Shown piece by piece: positions 33,803-43,283 of a stretch of 64,000 nucleotides of DNA. The stretch covers positions 62,001 through 126,000 of the forward strand of contig NZ_QMHO01000011.1 in assembly GCF_003313505.1 (NCBI RefSeq). The letters run 5' to 3'. This DNA is from Pedobacter nanyangensis (GTDB taxonomy: Bacteria; Bacteroidota; Bacteroidia; Sphingobacteriales; Sphingobacteriaceae). A program made the position numbers and the translations under genes. Every line of letters begins with the position of its first letter. Position 1 is the first letter of the stretch. The notes under the pieces were generated by a model that searched no databases, had not been told where the DNA came from, and saw nothing but the letters and a program-made list of their open reading frames with translations.

Positions 33803-36676
33803 ATGAAACGCCAAATATTACTTCTTCTGTTTTTGTTCCATTGCTTATTGGGTTTTGCGCAAAATCCCATAGGGATGCCCGATATTTTTAACTACGATAA
33901 TACCACCTATGGCGGGGGTACCCACAACTGGGATATCCAACAAGATAAGAATGGCGTGCTCTATTTTGCCAATGACGAAGGCCTCCTAACTTTTGATGGC
34001 AGTAGATGGAAAATTTACCCGCTGCCTAATAAAACCATTGTAAGGTCAATCAAAATTGCAGCCGACCATAAAATATATGCAGGTGGCCAAGGTGACTTTG
34101 GCTATTTTGCGCCCGACGATAACGGTAAGCTCACATTCAATAGTTTAAAGCCAAAAATCCCCAAAAGCTATAGCTCATTTGCAGACATCTGGAATATCCA
34201 GTACGCAGGAAAAGCTGTTTTTTTTAGAACTGAAAATGCCATATTCAGATGGCAGGACAATAAAATCACCGTTTTCGGTACAGCCTCTAAATGGCTATAC
34301 CTTGGAATGGCCAACAACGAAATCATTGCACACGATAAAGCCAAAGGCCTGGTGAAATTAGTTGGCAACAGCTGGGTCCCACTGCTCAAAACACCTGTTT
34401 CGGCTTCGTTCACCATCAGTTCTATGTGCCAATATGAAAATGGGAGCATATTGGTTAGCTCCTTATCACACGGGCTGCAAGTGATCAGTGCTGGTGAAAT
34501 GAACCCGATAAAAGAAGCTTCAACCATTCCCAATATCACCAATACCTGCCGTGTGAACGAAAGTACCCTTGCCATTGCAACCTTAAACAACGGCTTTTTT
34601 CTCATGGAGAAAAACGGCAAACAGCTATACCATCTGTCCAAAAGCTCTAGTCTTCAAAACAATTCGGTATTAAGCCTATTTAAGGACAATAACAATAATA
34701 TATGGCTGGGCCTTGCCGATGGCATAAGTTTTATTGCCAGCGGTAATGCGCTTAAACATATCAACCCGCCCATTTTTGATAACGCCGGCGGGCACACTTC
34801 CATCATCTACCAAAACAACCTTTACGTGGGCCTATCTAATGGAATTTATAAACTTCCGCTAGCGCAAAACGCTGACATTAGTTTGGCGCAAGCCAATTTT
34901 ACGCCTATTGCCAATGCTGGGGGCCAAGCCTGGGGAACGAATGTACTGCACAACAAACTACTGTTGGGCAGGCACGAAGGTGCTTTTGAGGAGCTGAACA
35001 ACCAAGCGATACCCATTGCCACTGGAAAAGGCTATTGGAACTTTGTAGATTTTCCTACAGCTGGCTCTTCCAATCCATTAATCCTATCGGGAAACTACAA
35101 TGGCATTTCGATATTCAGCTACCAGGATAATCAATTTAAGGTTATCGGCAATATCGAAAATTTTAGCGAATCTGCTCGTTTTGTCATTCCCGAGGGCAAC
35201 AACATTTGGGTGTCACATCCCTACAAAGGGGTTTACAAAATTGCCCTATCGGGATTGAAAACTACTGGCGTATCGCTTTACACCAATCAAAAGGGTTTGC
35301 CCTCTACCTTTAACAATCACATTTACCGTGTTAAAAACCGTATCGCTGTAGGTACGGAAAAAGGTATTTATGAGTACAACCCAAAATCAGACCGCTTTGA
35401 ACCCTCTAACTTTTTCACCCCCATTTTTGGTGAACGGTATGTGCGCTACCTTAAAGAAGACCCTCAGGGCAACATTTGGTTTATTGAAGAAAAGAAACTA
35501 GGCGTAGCCCAATTTGATGGCAAAAACTACAGATTGCTTTATATTCCCGAGCTCAACGGCAAAACACTGGGCGGGTTTGAGCACATTAACTGCATCGATA
35601 AAAACAACATTATCATTGGGGCCCAGAAAGGGTTCTATCATCTTAATTTTGAGAAATACTTGGGCAGATATGGGAAGCAGCAGGTCCGCATTAGCCTGGT
35701 CAAAGCATCGGGCAAAAAAGATAGTCTATTGTTTGGCGGCTATTTTGGCGACGTAAACGCAAACACCAGCCAAAAAATCAAACATCGCATACCGCACAGC
35801 CTTAATTCTTTCCATTTCGAATATTCTTCAACCTTTACCAAAAACAAGGCCAATACATTTTACACTTGCTACCTAAAAGGTTTTGATGAAGATTGGTCGG
35901 CCTTGGACAAAAAAACCGAAAAGGACTACACCAACCTGCCTGCTGGCCATTATACTTTTATGGTTAAAACGCAGGACAATTTGGGTAATGAATCGCCCGT
36001 GGCTACTTATGAGTTTACCATTTTACCACCTTGGTACCAAAGCATTGTAGCCTATATTGCATATGTGTTGATTTTCCTCGGGATCATTTACCTTGTTTAC
36101 AAAAGGCAGCAGCGTAAAATTACGGCTCAGCGCATTGCCTTTCAAAGGGAACAAGAGCATGTGAAATATATGCACCAATTAGAAATGGACAAATCAGACA
36201 AGGAAATCATCAAGTTAAAAAACGAGAAACTTGAACTGGAAATAGAAACCAAAAACTCGGAACTTGCTTCCAACACCATGCACTTGGTGCAAAAGGCAGA
36301 CCTCATGTCGAAAATTAAAACAGAGCTTTTTAAACTGAAAAAGGAGCTTAAGGACGATACGCAGGCTGCCGATTTCAACAAAATCATCAGGCTGCTCAAC
36401 GCCGAAGAAAAATCGGACGAAAGTTGGGAACAGTTCACCGTTCATTTCGACAAGGTGCACGTTGATTTCCTGAAGCATTTGAAAGACGCCTATCCATCTA
36501 TTAGCAGCAATGAGTTACGCCTTTCCGCTTACCTTAAGATGAACCTTTCTACCAAGGAAATTGCTAAATTGATGAAAATTTCGCCACGTGGCGTGGAAAT
36601 TGGCCGGTATCGCTTAAGGAAAAAGCTGAACATCAACGGAAGTGTGAACTTGTTTGAGTTTTTCAATGCTTTTTAA
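33803..36676 (+). CDS. propeller/Y_Y_Y sensor with LuxR-type HTH (locus regulator)
   Basis: A 957-residue membrane sensor. After a signal peptide (MKRQILLLLFLFHCLLGFAQ) come many two-component-regulator propeller blades (NGVLYFANDEGLLTFDGSRW, NNNNIWLGLADGI), a Y_Y_Y domain (LKGFDEDWSALDKKTEKDYTN then LPAGHY), one membrane helix (VAYIAYVLIFLGIIYLVY), a coiled coil and a C-terminal HTH (SAYLKMNLSTKEIAKLM, RYRLRKKLNI). No histidine kinase or receiver domain is present, so it senses and binds DNA within one protein. Divergent transcription from the utilization operon points to local control. The ATG at 33803 replaces a TTG at 33764. Confidence 0.92.
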   Translation: MKRQILLLLFLFHCLLGFAQNPIGMPDIFNYDNTTYGGGTHNWDIQQDKNGVLYFANDEGLLTFDGSRWKIYPLPNKTIVRSIKIAADHKIYAGGQGDFGYFAPDDNGKLTFNSLKPKIPKSYSSFADIWNIQYAGKAVFFRTENAIFRWQDNKITVFGTASKWLYLGMANNEIIAHDKAKGLVKLVGNSWVPLLKTPVSASFTISSMCQYENGSILVSSLSHGLQVISAGEMNPIKEASTIPNITNTCRVNESTLAIATLNNGFFLMEKNGKQLYHLSKSSSLQNNSVLSLFKDNNNNIWLGLADGISFIASGNALKHINPPIFDNAGGHTSIIYQNNLYVGLSNGIYKLPLAQNADISLAQANFTPIANAGGQAWGTNVLHNKLLLGRHEGAFEELNNQAIPIATGKGYWNFVDFPTAGSSNPLILSGNYNGISIFSYQDNQFKVIGNIENFSESARFVIPEGNNIWVSHPYKGVYKIALSGLKTTGVSLYTNQKGLPSTFNNHIYRVKNRIAVGTEKGIYEYNPKSDRFEPSNFFTPIFGERYVRYLKEDPQGNIWFIEEKKLGVAQFDGKNYRLLYIPELNGKTLGGFEHINCIDKNNIIIGAQKGFYHLNFEKYLGRYGKQQVRISLVKASGKKDSLLFGGYFGDVNANTSQKIKHRIPHSLNSFHFEYSSTFTKNKANTFYTCYLKGFDEDWSALDKKTEKDYTNLPAGHYTFMVKTQDNLGNESPVATYEFTILPPWYQSIVAYIAYVLIFLGIIYLVYKRQQRKITAQRIAFQREQEHVKYMHQLEMDKSDKEIIKLKNEKLELEIETKNSELASNTMHLVQKADLMSKIKTELFKLKKELKDDTQAADFNKIIRLLNAEEKSDESWEQFTVHFDKVHVDFLKHLKDAYPSISSNELRLSAYLKMNLSTKEIAKLMKISPRGVEIGRYRLRKKLNINGSVNLFEFFNAF

Positions 36677-36859
36677 GAACCCGCTAGGTTAATTATCATG
36701 CTGAGCGATTATTTTTTAGGCTTGAGCTGCGCAATTGCACTTTCCAACAAACGTTTCGGCAGGCCCCATCTAATGCCTGTACTGCATAAATATGGATCCC
36801 TAAACAAAAAACCTCTTAAAATTTCCATTTAAAATTGCTAATTCGCTATCTTAGTAAGT
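36677..36859. other. intergenic region with REP-like fragment and doubtful short frame
   Basis: ATCATGCTGAGCGAT near 36694-36708 resembles the end of a Bacteroidota REP-like repeat. A minus-strand frame at 36709-36828 could encode 39 basic residues beginning MEILRGFLFRDPY and ending AQLKPKK; no family is recognised and it may be chance. Confidence 0.3.
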
Positions 36860-38173
36860 ATGCAATTGCTCATTTACTCTCCGCAGGTTAGCCCACGTAC
36901 CAAATACATTTTCAATTTCATTTTTAGGGAGGTTTTGCGTTGCGATTTCGATTTTACCAGCGTAGCACAACAGTTTACGGATTACAACGGTCCCAAGTTT
37001 ACCTACGCAGAAAGCCCTTTGGCCAACGAACTTTTTTTTAAGGCCCATGGCCTGCTTTCCAAAAACAACATCGAACCTTTAAAAATCGATATTACCGACT
37101 TTGGAAACGAGCGAGTACCTTTTGCCGTTAAAGGAAGCGCCTTGCCCTTCGATATTTTTGCGGCATCATTCTATTTCTTGAGCAGGTATGAAGAATATCT
37201 CCCTTTTGAGCCCGATGAGCACCTAAGATTTCCCGCCAAGCTGAGCTTGCAGTTTCAGCTGGGCCTTTTAAAAATCCCCGTAATTGACCACTGGGGAATT
37301 ATCTTAAAAAACCTGCTGATCAATAAGCTTTCGAAATTGCATTTCGGGAGCAGAAAGTTTGAATTTATCCCAACGATTGACATTGACCGAGCTTACCATT
37401 TCAAATCGAGCGGCATCATTAAAAACGCCGCCCGTTTGGTGAGAGCGCTGGCCAAAGGCGATGCCGAAAAATTTGGCAATATTATCCGCACCGGATTGGG
37501 TAGGCAAAAGGACCCTTTTGATACTTATCAATTCCTCCACCAAATACACCAACAATACGGACTTAATCCTATCTTTTTTTTCCTACTCTCCTACAAAGGC
37601 GACCGGACACACGACGTAAATATCCATCCCAATGACGCATTGCTACAACAGCTGATTGAAAACACTGCCAAGCAAGCTAAAATTGGCATACATCCCTCTT
37701 ATGCCTCTAACAGCAACGTAATTAAGTTGAGAGAAGAAAAGGAACAGCTGGAATCGATTTTACACAAAGGGATTGACAGCTCCAGGCAACATTACCTTAA
37801 GCTGCATCTGCCCAAAACCTATCTACAACTCATCAAAGTAGGCATTAACCACGATTATACCATGGGCTACGCCTCCCAGGTAGGCTTTAGAGCAGGAACT
37901 TGTACTCCCTTTTTTTGGTACGATTTGCAGCTCGACAAGCAATCCCATCTCAAAGTTCATCCTTTTGCAGTAATGGACAGCACCTTACGCAAATACCTGA
38001 AAATGAACCCCAAGCACGCAATACAACTGGTTATAGAGCTCATAGAAAGCGTGAAGATTGTGGATGGCATCTTTTATAGCTTGTGGCACAACGAAAGCCT
38101 TTCGGAAACAGGACATTGGAAAGGCTGGAAACAGGTGTATGAAAAAATGCTGGCATTCTCCAAAAACCCGTAA
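36860..38173 (+). CDS. polysaccharide deacetylase family protein
   Basis: A 437-residue cytoplasmic protein of a Bacteroidota group related to polysaccharide deacetylases. The N-terminal half (MQLLIYSPQVSPRTKYIFNF) is a family-specific extension; the carbohydrate-esterase-like part has PTIDIDRAYHFK, GDRTHDVNIHPND, HPSYASNSN and YASQVGFRAGTCTPFFWYDL, matching the Asp and His metal ligands of NodB-type enzymes. The usual role is removal of acetyl groups from sugar polymers or a related hydrolysis; here the substrate is unknown. It stands close before upp but with a 32-bp gap. Confidence 0.85.
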   Translation: MQLLIYSPQVSPRTKYIFNFIFREVLRCDFDFTSVAQQFTDYNGPKFTYAESPLANELFFKAHGLLSKNNIEPLKIDITDFGNERVPFAVKGSALPFDIFAASFYFLSRYEEYLPFEPDEHLRFPAKLSLQFQLGLLKIPVIDHWGIILKNLLINKLSKLHFGSRKFEFIPTIDIDRAYHFKSSGIIKNAARLVRALAKGDAEKFGNIIRTGLGRQKDPFDTYQFLHQIHQQYGLNPIFFFLLSYKGDRTHDVNIHPNDALLQQLIENTAKQAKIGIHPSYASNSNVIKLREEKEQLESILHKGIDSSRQHYLKLHLPKTYLQLIKVGINHDYTMGYASQVGFRAGTCTPFFWYDLQLDKQSHLKVHPFAVMDSTLRKYLKMNPKHAIQLVIELIESVKIVDGIFYSLWHNESLSETGHWKGWKQVYEKMLAFSKNP

Positions 38174-38205
38174 CAATTTAGGGGGTATTTGGTTATATTT
38201 ATCAC

Positions 38206-38850
38206 ATGATATACGACCTGAGCAAAAACAACTGCATTGCCAATACCTTTATTGCCGAGTTAAGAGACGAACGGGTACAAAAAGACGCCATGCGTTTCCG
38301 CAAAAACATGGAGCGCTTAGGTGCGTTTTTTGCCTACGAAATAAGCCGAACCTTAAAATACAAGGAAATAGAGACCCAAACGCCACTAGGTATCGCCAAA
38401 AGCCAAGTATTAGAACAGCACCCGGTTTTGGCTACTATTTTGCGGGCAGGCATCCCTATGCACCAAGGCATGTTGAGTGTTTTTGACCAAGCGGAATCTG
38501 CATTTATCACCGCTTATCGCAAAACGAAGAAAAACGGCGATTTCGTAATTCAAATGGAACATATTTCGGCACCTGATTTGGAAGGTAAAACCGTGATATT
38601 GGCCGACCCCATGTTGGCCACAGGCTTAAGCATCGTGCTTTGTGCCAAAGAACTCATCAATTCCTACAAAATTGAAAAACTGCATATTGTTGCCGCCATT
38701 GCCAGTACCGAAGGCGTGGCCCATGTAAGAGCAAATTTACCCAAAGCAAGTTTGTGGCTGGGCGCCATTGACAGTGAAATGACCAGCAAAAGCTACATTG
38801 TACCCGGTTTAGGTGATGCTGGCGATTTGGCTTACGGGATAAAGCAGTAA
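38206..38850 (+). CDS. upp: uracil phosphoribosyltransferase
   Basis: Upp makes UMP from uracil and PRPP in pyrimidine salvage. The 214-residue product has the N-terminal RDERVQKDAMRFRKNMERLG, TPLGIAKSQ, the flexible loop region ATILRAGIPMHQGML, the PRPP-binding loop ILADPMLATGLSI, and the C-terminal uracil site YIVPGLGDAGDLAYG. This is the full family pattern. It is monocistronic or cotranscribed with the deacetylase-like gene 32 bp before it. Confidence 0.96.
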   Translation: MIYDLSKNNCIANTFIAELRDERVQKDAMRFRKNMERLGAFFAYEISRTLKYKEIETQTPLGIAKSQVLEQHPVLATILRAGIPMHQGMLSVFDQAESAFITAYRKTKKNGDFVIQMEHISAPDLEGKTVILADPMLATGLSIVLCAKELINSYKIEKLHIVAAIASTEGVAHVRANLPKASLWLGAIDSEMTSKSYIVPGLGDAGDLAYGIKQ

Positions 38851-38943
38851 AACATTCCTTTTAAACATCTAAAACGAATATCAATACAGGGATGATGAAC
38901 CGGTAGCAGCCTAAAACCAAACTAGTGGCTTATTTATAATTCG

Positions 38944-38951
38944 TAACTTTG
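38944..38951 (+). promoter_or_regulatory. candidate -7 box of the YjjG-type gene
   Basis: TAACTTTG matches TAnnTTTG, 17 bp before the ATG at 38969. The -33 position has no obvious TTTG. Confidence 0.4.
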
Positions 38952-38968
38952 CGCTCAAACTTCGATAC

Positions 38969-39658
38969 ATGATTAAGCACATTTTCTTTGACCTTGACCA
39001 TACCATTTGGGATTTTGACCGCAACGCTCATGAAACTTTATTAGAGCTATATGACGCCTACAAGCTCCAAGAACTCGGGCTCGCCTCGGCAGAAGATTTC
39101 ATCAGTACTTACACCGTAAATAACCACCAACTTTGGGCACAATACCACGTTGGTAAAATCACTAAACAGGCCTTAAGGGAAGAAAGATTTAGAAAAACAT
39201 TTATCGACCTTGGCGTAAGTGCCGACCTTGTTCCCGAAAATTTTGAGAAAGATTATGTGCGACTAGGCCCCACCAAAACCAATCTTTTTGAAAGCGCGGA
39301 AAAGGTGCTTGGTTATTTGCAACAAAAATATCCCTTGCACATCATTTCCAATGGTTTTAAAGAAGCCGTACTTACCAAAATGAAGGTTTCCAACCTCAAT
39401 CCCTATTTTAAAAACGTGGTCATTTCTGAGGATGTAGGTGTCAACAAACCAGACCAAGCCATCTTCGAATATGCCCTAAATTTAGCGCAAGCCGAAAAGC
39501 ACGAAAGCATCATGATTGGCGATAGCCTGGAAGCAGACGTTTATGGCGCACAAAATTTTGGCATGAAAGCTATCTTCTTTAACCCACTTAAAGCCGAGAA
39601 ACCTAATGATGTAGCACAGCAAATCCATCATTTGGAGGAACTGCTCAACCATTTTTAA
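38969..39658 (+). CDS. YjjG family noncanonical pyrimidine nucleotidase
   Basis: A 229-residue HAD-superfamily phosphatase. Motif I is FFDLDHTIWDFDRNA, motif II HIISNGFKEAV, motif III the conserved Lys in VNKPDQAIFEYAL, and motif IV IMIGDSLEADVYGAQNFGMK. YjjG-type enzymes dephosphorylate damaged or abnormal pyrimidine nucleotides and so clean the nucleotide pool. The neighbouring upp gene is also pyrimidine-related. The assignment to YjjG rather than another HAD phosphatase rests on motif II and overall length. Confidence 0.9.
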   Translation: MIKHIFFDLDHTIWDFDRNAHETLLELYDAYKLQELGLASAEDFISTYTVNNHQLWAQYHVGKITKQALREERFRKTFIDLGVSADLVPENFEKDYVRLGPTKTNLFESAEKVLGYLQQKYPLHIISNGFKEAVLTKMKVSNLNPYFKNVVISEDVGVNKPDQAIFEYALNLAQAEKHESIMIGDSLEADVYGAQNFGMKAIFFNPLKAEKPNDVAQQIHHLEELLNHF

Positions 39659-39719
39659 CTTCCCTTAACATTTATTGGATTAATTTTGGCATTAGGCAAT
39701 CACACACAAATGAATTCAC

Positions 39720-40724
39720 ATGAAGAAGTTAATCCTACTGAGTTTAATGGCATTGCTGGCCATTAACCTAAGCTTTGCGCAAAGGAACCGCGGCAAAGCC
39801 GAAGTTTTTATCCAAATTGCCGACCGCGGCAACTTTAAAGTTTATTTAGACGAGGAGTTGATTGGCTCAGCCAGCGGAAGATTTCGTTTCTATGACGTTT
39901 ACAATACCCGCCCCGTACTCACTATTCTTGCGGGCTCAGAAAAGATCTTTTCGAGAGAAATTACTGCCGTTCCCAATACAAGGCTTATCTTCAATTTTTC
40001 AAGGAGAGGAGGTTTAAGCCTTATCAAAGAACTAAACATCTACCGAAACAATGTGTATGCCTTGGATGATTTTGACGAGTATGCCGGAGCTTACAACACG
40101 GGAATAGTTCCTCCAGATAGACCAACATCTCCACAAAACCGCAATGATTTTGATGCATTAGTTGCCCGTGTAAAACAAGAAGCTTTTGACGACCAGAAGC
40201 TGAAAGTGATTAGTGCCTACTCCAACTATACGGCGCTTAGCACCAAACAAATTGCACAACTTTTCCCTCTGTTTTTTAAGGACGACAGCAAGCTACTTCT
40301 AGCCAAACAGGAATTCCAATATATATCGGATCCGCATCAATTTTATTTACTTAAGGATGCCTTTACTTTTATGAGCACCAAAGACGAATTCATGAAATTT
40401 TTGGATGGGCAAAAGACCGGGCAAAACCGCAACAGGCCAATGTCGCAAGCTGATTTTGCCGCCTTTTATAAACAATTTAAGAGTGAAGCTTTTGACGACC
40501 ATAAAACTGAATTGGCCAAAGTTGCGTTAATAAATATAAAACTTACCAGCGAGCAGGTGAAAGAACTGATTGCTTGCTTTAGTTTTGAAGACAAAGGTTT
40601 GGATTTTGCCAAATGGGCATTCAGGATTACCTTTGACAAAGAGAATTATTATACCGTTGCGGATAAATTTAGATTTCTAAGTAACAAACAAGCGTTATTG
40701 GATTTCATTAACAACCAGAAATAG
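39720..40724 (+). CDS. secreted protein with two DUF4476 repeats
   Basis: A 334-residue exported protein, signal peptide MKKLILLSLMALLAINLSFAQ. After a beta-rich part (residues 25-105, EVFIQIADRGNFKVYLDEEL) come two homologous helical domains of about 90 residues, each opening with FDALVARVKQEAFDDQKLKV or FAAFYKQFKSEAFDDHKTEL and ending in LLDF or MKFL. This is the DUF4476 arrangement, common in Sphingobacteriaceae and without known function. The duplication inside the gene is clear from the shared SEAFDD-type start and LxxFxF pattern. It is followed by a DinB-type gene 15 nt later. Confidence 0.87.
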   Translation: MKKLILLSLMALLAINLSFAQRNRGKAEVFIQIADRGNFKVYLDEELIGSASGRFRFYDVYNTRPVLTILAGSEKIFSREITAVPNTRLIFNFSRRGGLSLIKELNIYRNNVYALDDFDEYAGAYNTGIVPPDRPTSPQNRNDFDALVARVKQEAFDDQKLKVISAYSNYTALSTKQIAQLFPLFFKDDSKLLLAKQEFQYISDPHQFYLLKDAFTFMSTKDEFMKFLDGQKTGQNRNRPMSQADFAAFYKQFKSEAFDDHKTELAKVALINIKLTSEQVKELIACFSFEDKGLDFAKWAFRITFDKENYYTVADKFRFLSNKQALLDFINNQK

Positions 40725-40739
40725 CACTAGATTAACTGA

Positions 40740-41264
40740 ATGAGGATCGAAAAAGTATATCAATCTATCTTGAAAACCGTTGATGCCTATCAACAGATGC
40801 TCCACCGTTTTGGGCCAGCTGATTTTCAGCAAGAACCGCCCATGGGCGGATGGAGCTATAGCGAGGTATATGCACATATTTTCGATTCGAGTTTGCTGTC
40901 GCTGCTAGCGATGAACAACTGCATTAAGGGAAATGGACAAATTAAGCCCACAGCCCCAGTGGTAAAGTTCATTTTATGGCTAGGCATGTTGCCACCGGGC
41001 AAAAAATACAAAGCTCCGCCTAAAATGGCCGAGAGAGTGAAAAAAATTACCCCCGCAGCTGCACAACAGTTCATTACCGATTTTGAGCTACAGCTGGCTT
41101 TGGCGCATCCAAAAATCAAAAATGCCAATCCAAAAATTAAGGTTAAACATCCCATCATAGGTTATTTGAATGCCAAACACTGGCTTCGTTTTATCGAGAT
41201 ACACCTTAAGCATCACCTGGCACAATTGAAACGTATCGAAAATAGTTTTAAGCAACAAAGCTAA
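40740..41264 (+). CDS. DinB family protein
   Basis: A 174-residue four-helix-bundle protein of the DinB/YfiT group. The conserved histidines lie in WSYSEVYAHIFDSS and FIEIHLKHHLAQLKRIE, with RFGPADFQQEPPMGGWS before the first. DinB-type proteins bind metal and many act as thiol-dependent transferases. No substrate can be assigned. It starts 15 nt after the DUF4476 gene and ends 17 nt before the flippase, so it could be cotranscribed. Confidence 0.88.
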   Translation: MRIEKVYQSILKTVDAYQQMLHRFGPADFQQEPPMGGWSYSEVYAHIFDSSLLSLLAMNNCIKGNGQIKPTAPVVKFILWLGMLPPGKKYKAPPKMAERVKKITPAAAQQFITDFELQLALAHPKIKNANPKIKVKHPIIGYLNAKHWLRFIEIHLKHHLAQLKRIENSFKQQS

Positions 41265-41281
41265 ATTTGCATCTTTGAGCA

Positions 41282-42613
41282 ATGAAGTTGCCACACATTA
41301 AAGGCTTTGACCCAGATGCCCTGCACAAGTATTTTAAAAATACAGGCTGGCTAATCCTTGCTCGTGTTGGCAGTTTGCTGATCAAAGTTGTGGTTGGATT
41401 TGCCATTGCCAATTACCTGGGCAAAGACCAAAATGGCTTATTAAATTATCCCCAAGCCTTCATCGCCTTTTTCATAGCTGCGGCGGCCTTAGGTTTAGAT
41501 GGTTTTACCACAAGGGAATTGCTAAAACACCCCGAAAAAAAGAACGAACTTTTAGGGACCGCACTACGTTTGAAAATAATTGGCGGCCTGTTAGCTATGC
41601 CGCTGATCTATATCGGCTACCTCGTTAACCAACACTTTTTTACGCCCACACAAACGCCATTAAGTTACATCCTCATTATTGGCTTAAGCGGTATTACACA
41701 AGCTTTTTACATTACCGATAGTTATTTCCAAGCTACGGTACAGGCCAAATACGTTACGTTCACACAAATATTTGGCAATATCATTTCTGCCCTGGTCAAA
41801 TTGCTATTGATTTTAAACCATGCTGCATTGATTTGGTTCATTTGGGCCATATTTTTCGATACCGTCATTTTGGCTTTTGGCTATTTGTATTTTTATCGCA
41901 AAAGGGCTGGTAGTTTGTTCAAATGGAAATACGAAAAAAGTATCGCCAAACACCTGCTTTCCAATTCTTGGCCTTTGGCATTTTCGGCTATCCTTGTGTC
42001 GTTATACATGAAAATAGACCAACTCATGGTAGACAATTATCTGGGTTCCGGACAACTGGGCATCTACTCCACTGTTGTCCAACTAAGTGAGAGTTGGTAT
42101 TTTATCCCCGTGGCCATTGTTACATCGGTTTTCCCGGCAATTATGAATGCCAAACGTGATGATCAAGAAAGATATCAAAAGAGGCTGCAAAACCTGTATG
42201 ACCTCATGGTTTGGATGAGCTTAAGTATTGCCATCGTCACCACTTTTATATCGCCTTTGGCTTATCGGATAATTTATAAAGAAGAATTTTGGAGCGGCGC
42301 ACATGTACTTTCCGTGCACGTATGGGCCGGAATTTTTGTATTTCTGGGCTCGGCAAGCGGCCAATATCTCATTGCAGAGGGCTACACCAAAATTTCGTTA
42401 ATTAGAACTGGCGTTGGAGCGGCGGTAAATATCGCACTGAATATTTATCTCATCCCAAAATTTGGGATTATGGGCGCCGCAATTGCTACACTTGCGGCCT
42501 ATTTTGTGGCAACATTCTTCATCCTGGCTATCCCAAAAACACATCGACAAGGTTTAATGATGTTAAAATCATTATTTTTGGTTTCTTTATTTCAGAAAAT
42601 TTTTAAACGTTGA
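41282..42613 (+). CDS. flippase, polysaccharide/lipid-linked sugar export (MATE-like)
   Basis: A 443-residue membrane protein with about twelve to fourteen spans, of the MOP/PST flippase type (RfbX/Wzx-like). N-terminal NTGWLILARVGSLLIKVVVG and GFAIANYLGKDQNGLLNYPQ, DQLMVDNYLGSGQLGIYSTV in the centre and a C-terminal GIMGAAIATLAAYFVATFFI agree with the family. It should move lipid-linked saccharides across the inner membrane. The stop overlaps the next gene's TTG start by 4 nt, giving a flippase, methyltransferase, glycosyltransferase set. Confidence 0.92.
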   Translation: MKLPHIKGFDPDALHKYFKNTGWLILARVGSLLIKVVVGFAIANYLGKDQNGLLNYPQAFIAFFIAAAALGLDGFTTRELLKHPEKKNELLGTALRLKIIGGLLAMPLIYIGYLVNQHFFTPTQTPLSYILIIGLSGITQAFYITDSYFQATVQAKYVTFTQIFGNIISALVKLLLILNHAALIWFIWAIFFDTVILAFGYLYFYRKRAGSLFKWKYEKSIAKHLLSNSWPLAFSAILVSLYMKIDQLMVDNYLGSGQLGIYSTVVQLSESWYFIPVAIVTSVFPAIMNAKRDDQERYQKRLQNLYDLMVWMSLSIAIVTTFISPLAYRIIYKEEFWSGAHVLSVHVWAGIFVFLGSASGQYLIAEGYTKISLIRTGVGAAVNIALNIYLIPKFGIMGAAIATLAAYFVATFFILAIPKTHRQGLMMLKSLFLVSLFQKIFKR

Positions 42614-43257
42614 ACAAACTAAAAGCACTAGCAACACTTCTATCCAAACCAAAGCGTTTGGCTGCCCTTTTGTCCTATGGCCACAAAGGCTATTTAGCCA
42701 GCATTGGATGGTTTACGGCTTTTGACAACCGCCAAGCGGTAGATGCGCACAACCAACCTATTCCCTGGGTAACCTATTCGTTCATCGATTTTATCAAAGA
42801 CAGATTGAACAAAAACCTATCGGTATTTGAATATGGCTCTGGCAACTCCACTTTATTTTATGCGAAGCATGTAAAACGAGTAGTTTCTGTAGAGCACGAC
42901 GAGGCTTGGTACCAAAAAATTGTGAACCAGAAGGCGCCAAACGCCGAAATGATCTTCACCAAACTGGAAACCAACGGAGAATACAGCCAAAAGGCCAAAC
43001 TACTGGGCGAAAAGTTTGAGGTGATTATTGTAGATGGTAGAGACCGGGTAAACTGTTGCAAGCATAGCATCAGTGCGCTAACCGAAAATGGTGTATTGGT
43101 TTTAGACGATTCGGAACGTGAAGTTTACGAAGAAGCAAGAACATTTTTAAAAGCAGAAGGTTTTAAGGAGCTGTCTTTCTCCGGTATTTCTCCTGGATTG
43201 TTTTATAATAAAGCAACTTCTGTTTTTTACAAAGCATCCAACTGTTTAGCTATATAA
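42610..43257 (+). CDS. SAM-dependent methyltransferase-like protein
   Basis: A 215-residue protein with Rossmann-like methyltransferase motifs: SVFEYGSGNSTLFYAKHVK (motif I), VVSVEHDEAWYQKI (motif II) and VIIVDGRDRVNCCKHS, VLVLDDSERE. It starts at TTG, overlapping the flippase stop (TTGA), and no ATG in frame lies close by; the homologous N-terminus is expected at this place. Acceptor unknown; the gene group suggests a surface glycan. It is followed 26 nt later by the GT-A glycosyltransferase. Confidence 0.83.
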   Translation: MNKLKALATLLSKPKRLAALLSYGHKGYLASIGWFTAFDNRQAVDAHNQPIPWVTYSFIDFIKDRLNKNLSVFEYGSGNSTLFYAKHVKRVVSVEHDEAWYQKIVNQKAPNAEMIFTKLETNGEYSQKAKLLGEKFEVIIVDGRDRVNCCKHSISALTENGVLVLDDSEREVYEEARTFLKAEGFKELSFSGISPGLFYNKATSVFYKASNCLAI

Positions 43258-43283
43258 GCCTAAAAGTAGAATTAATTTGATTT

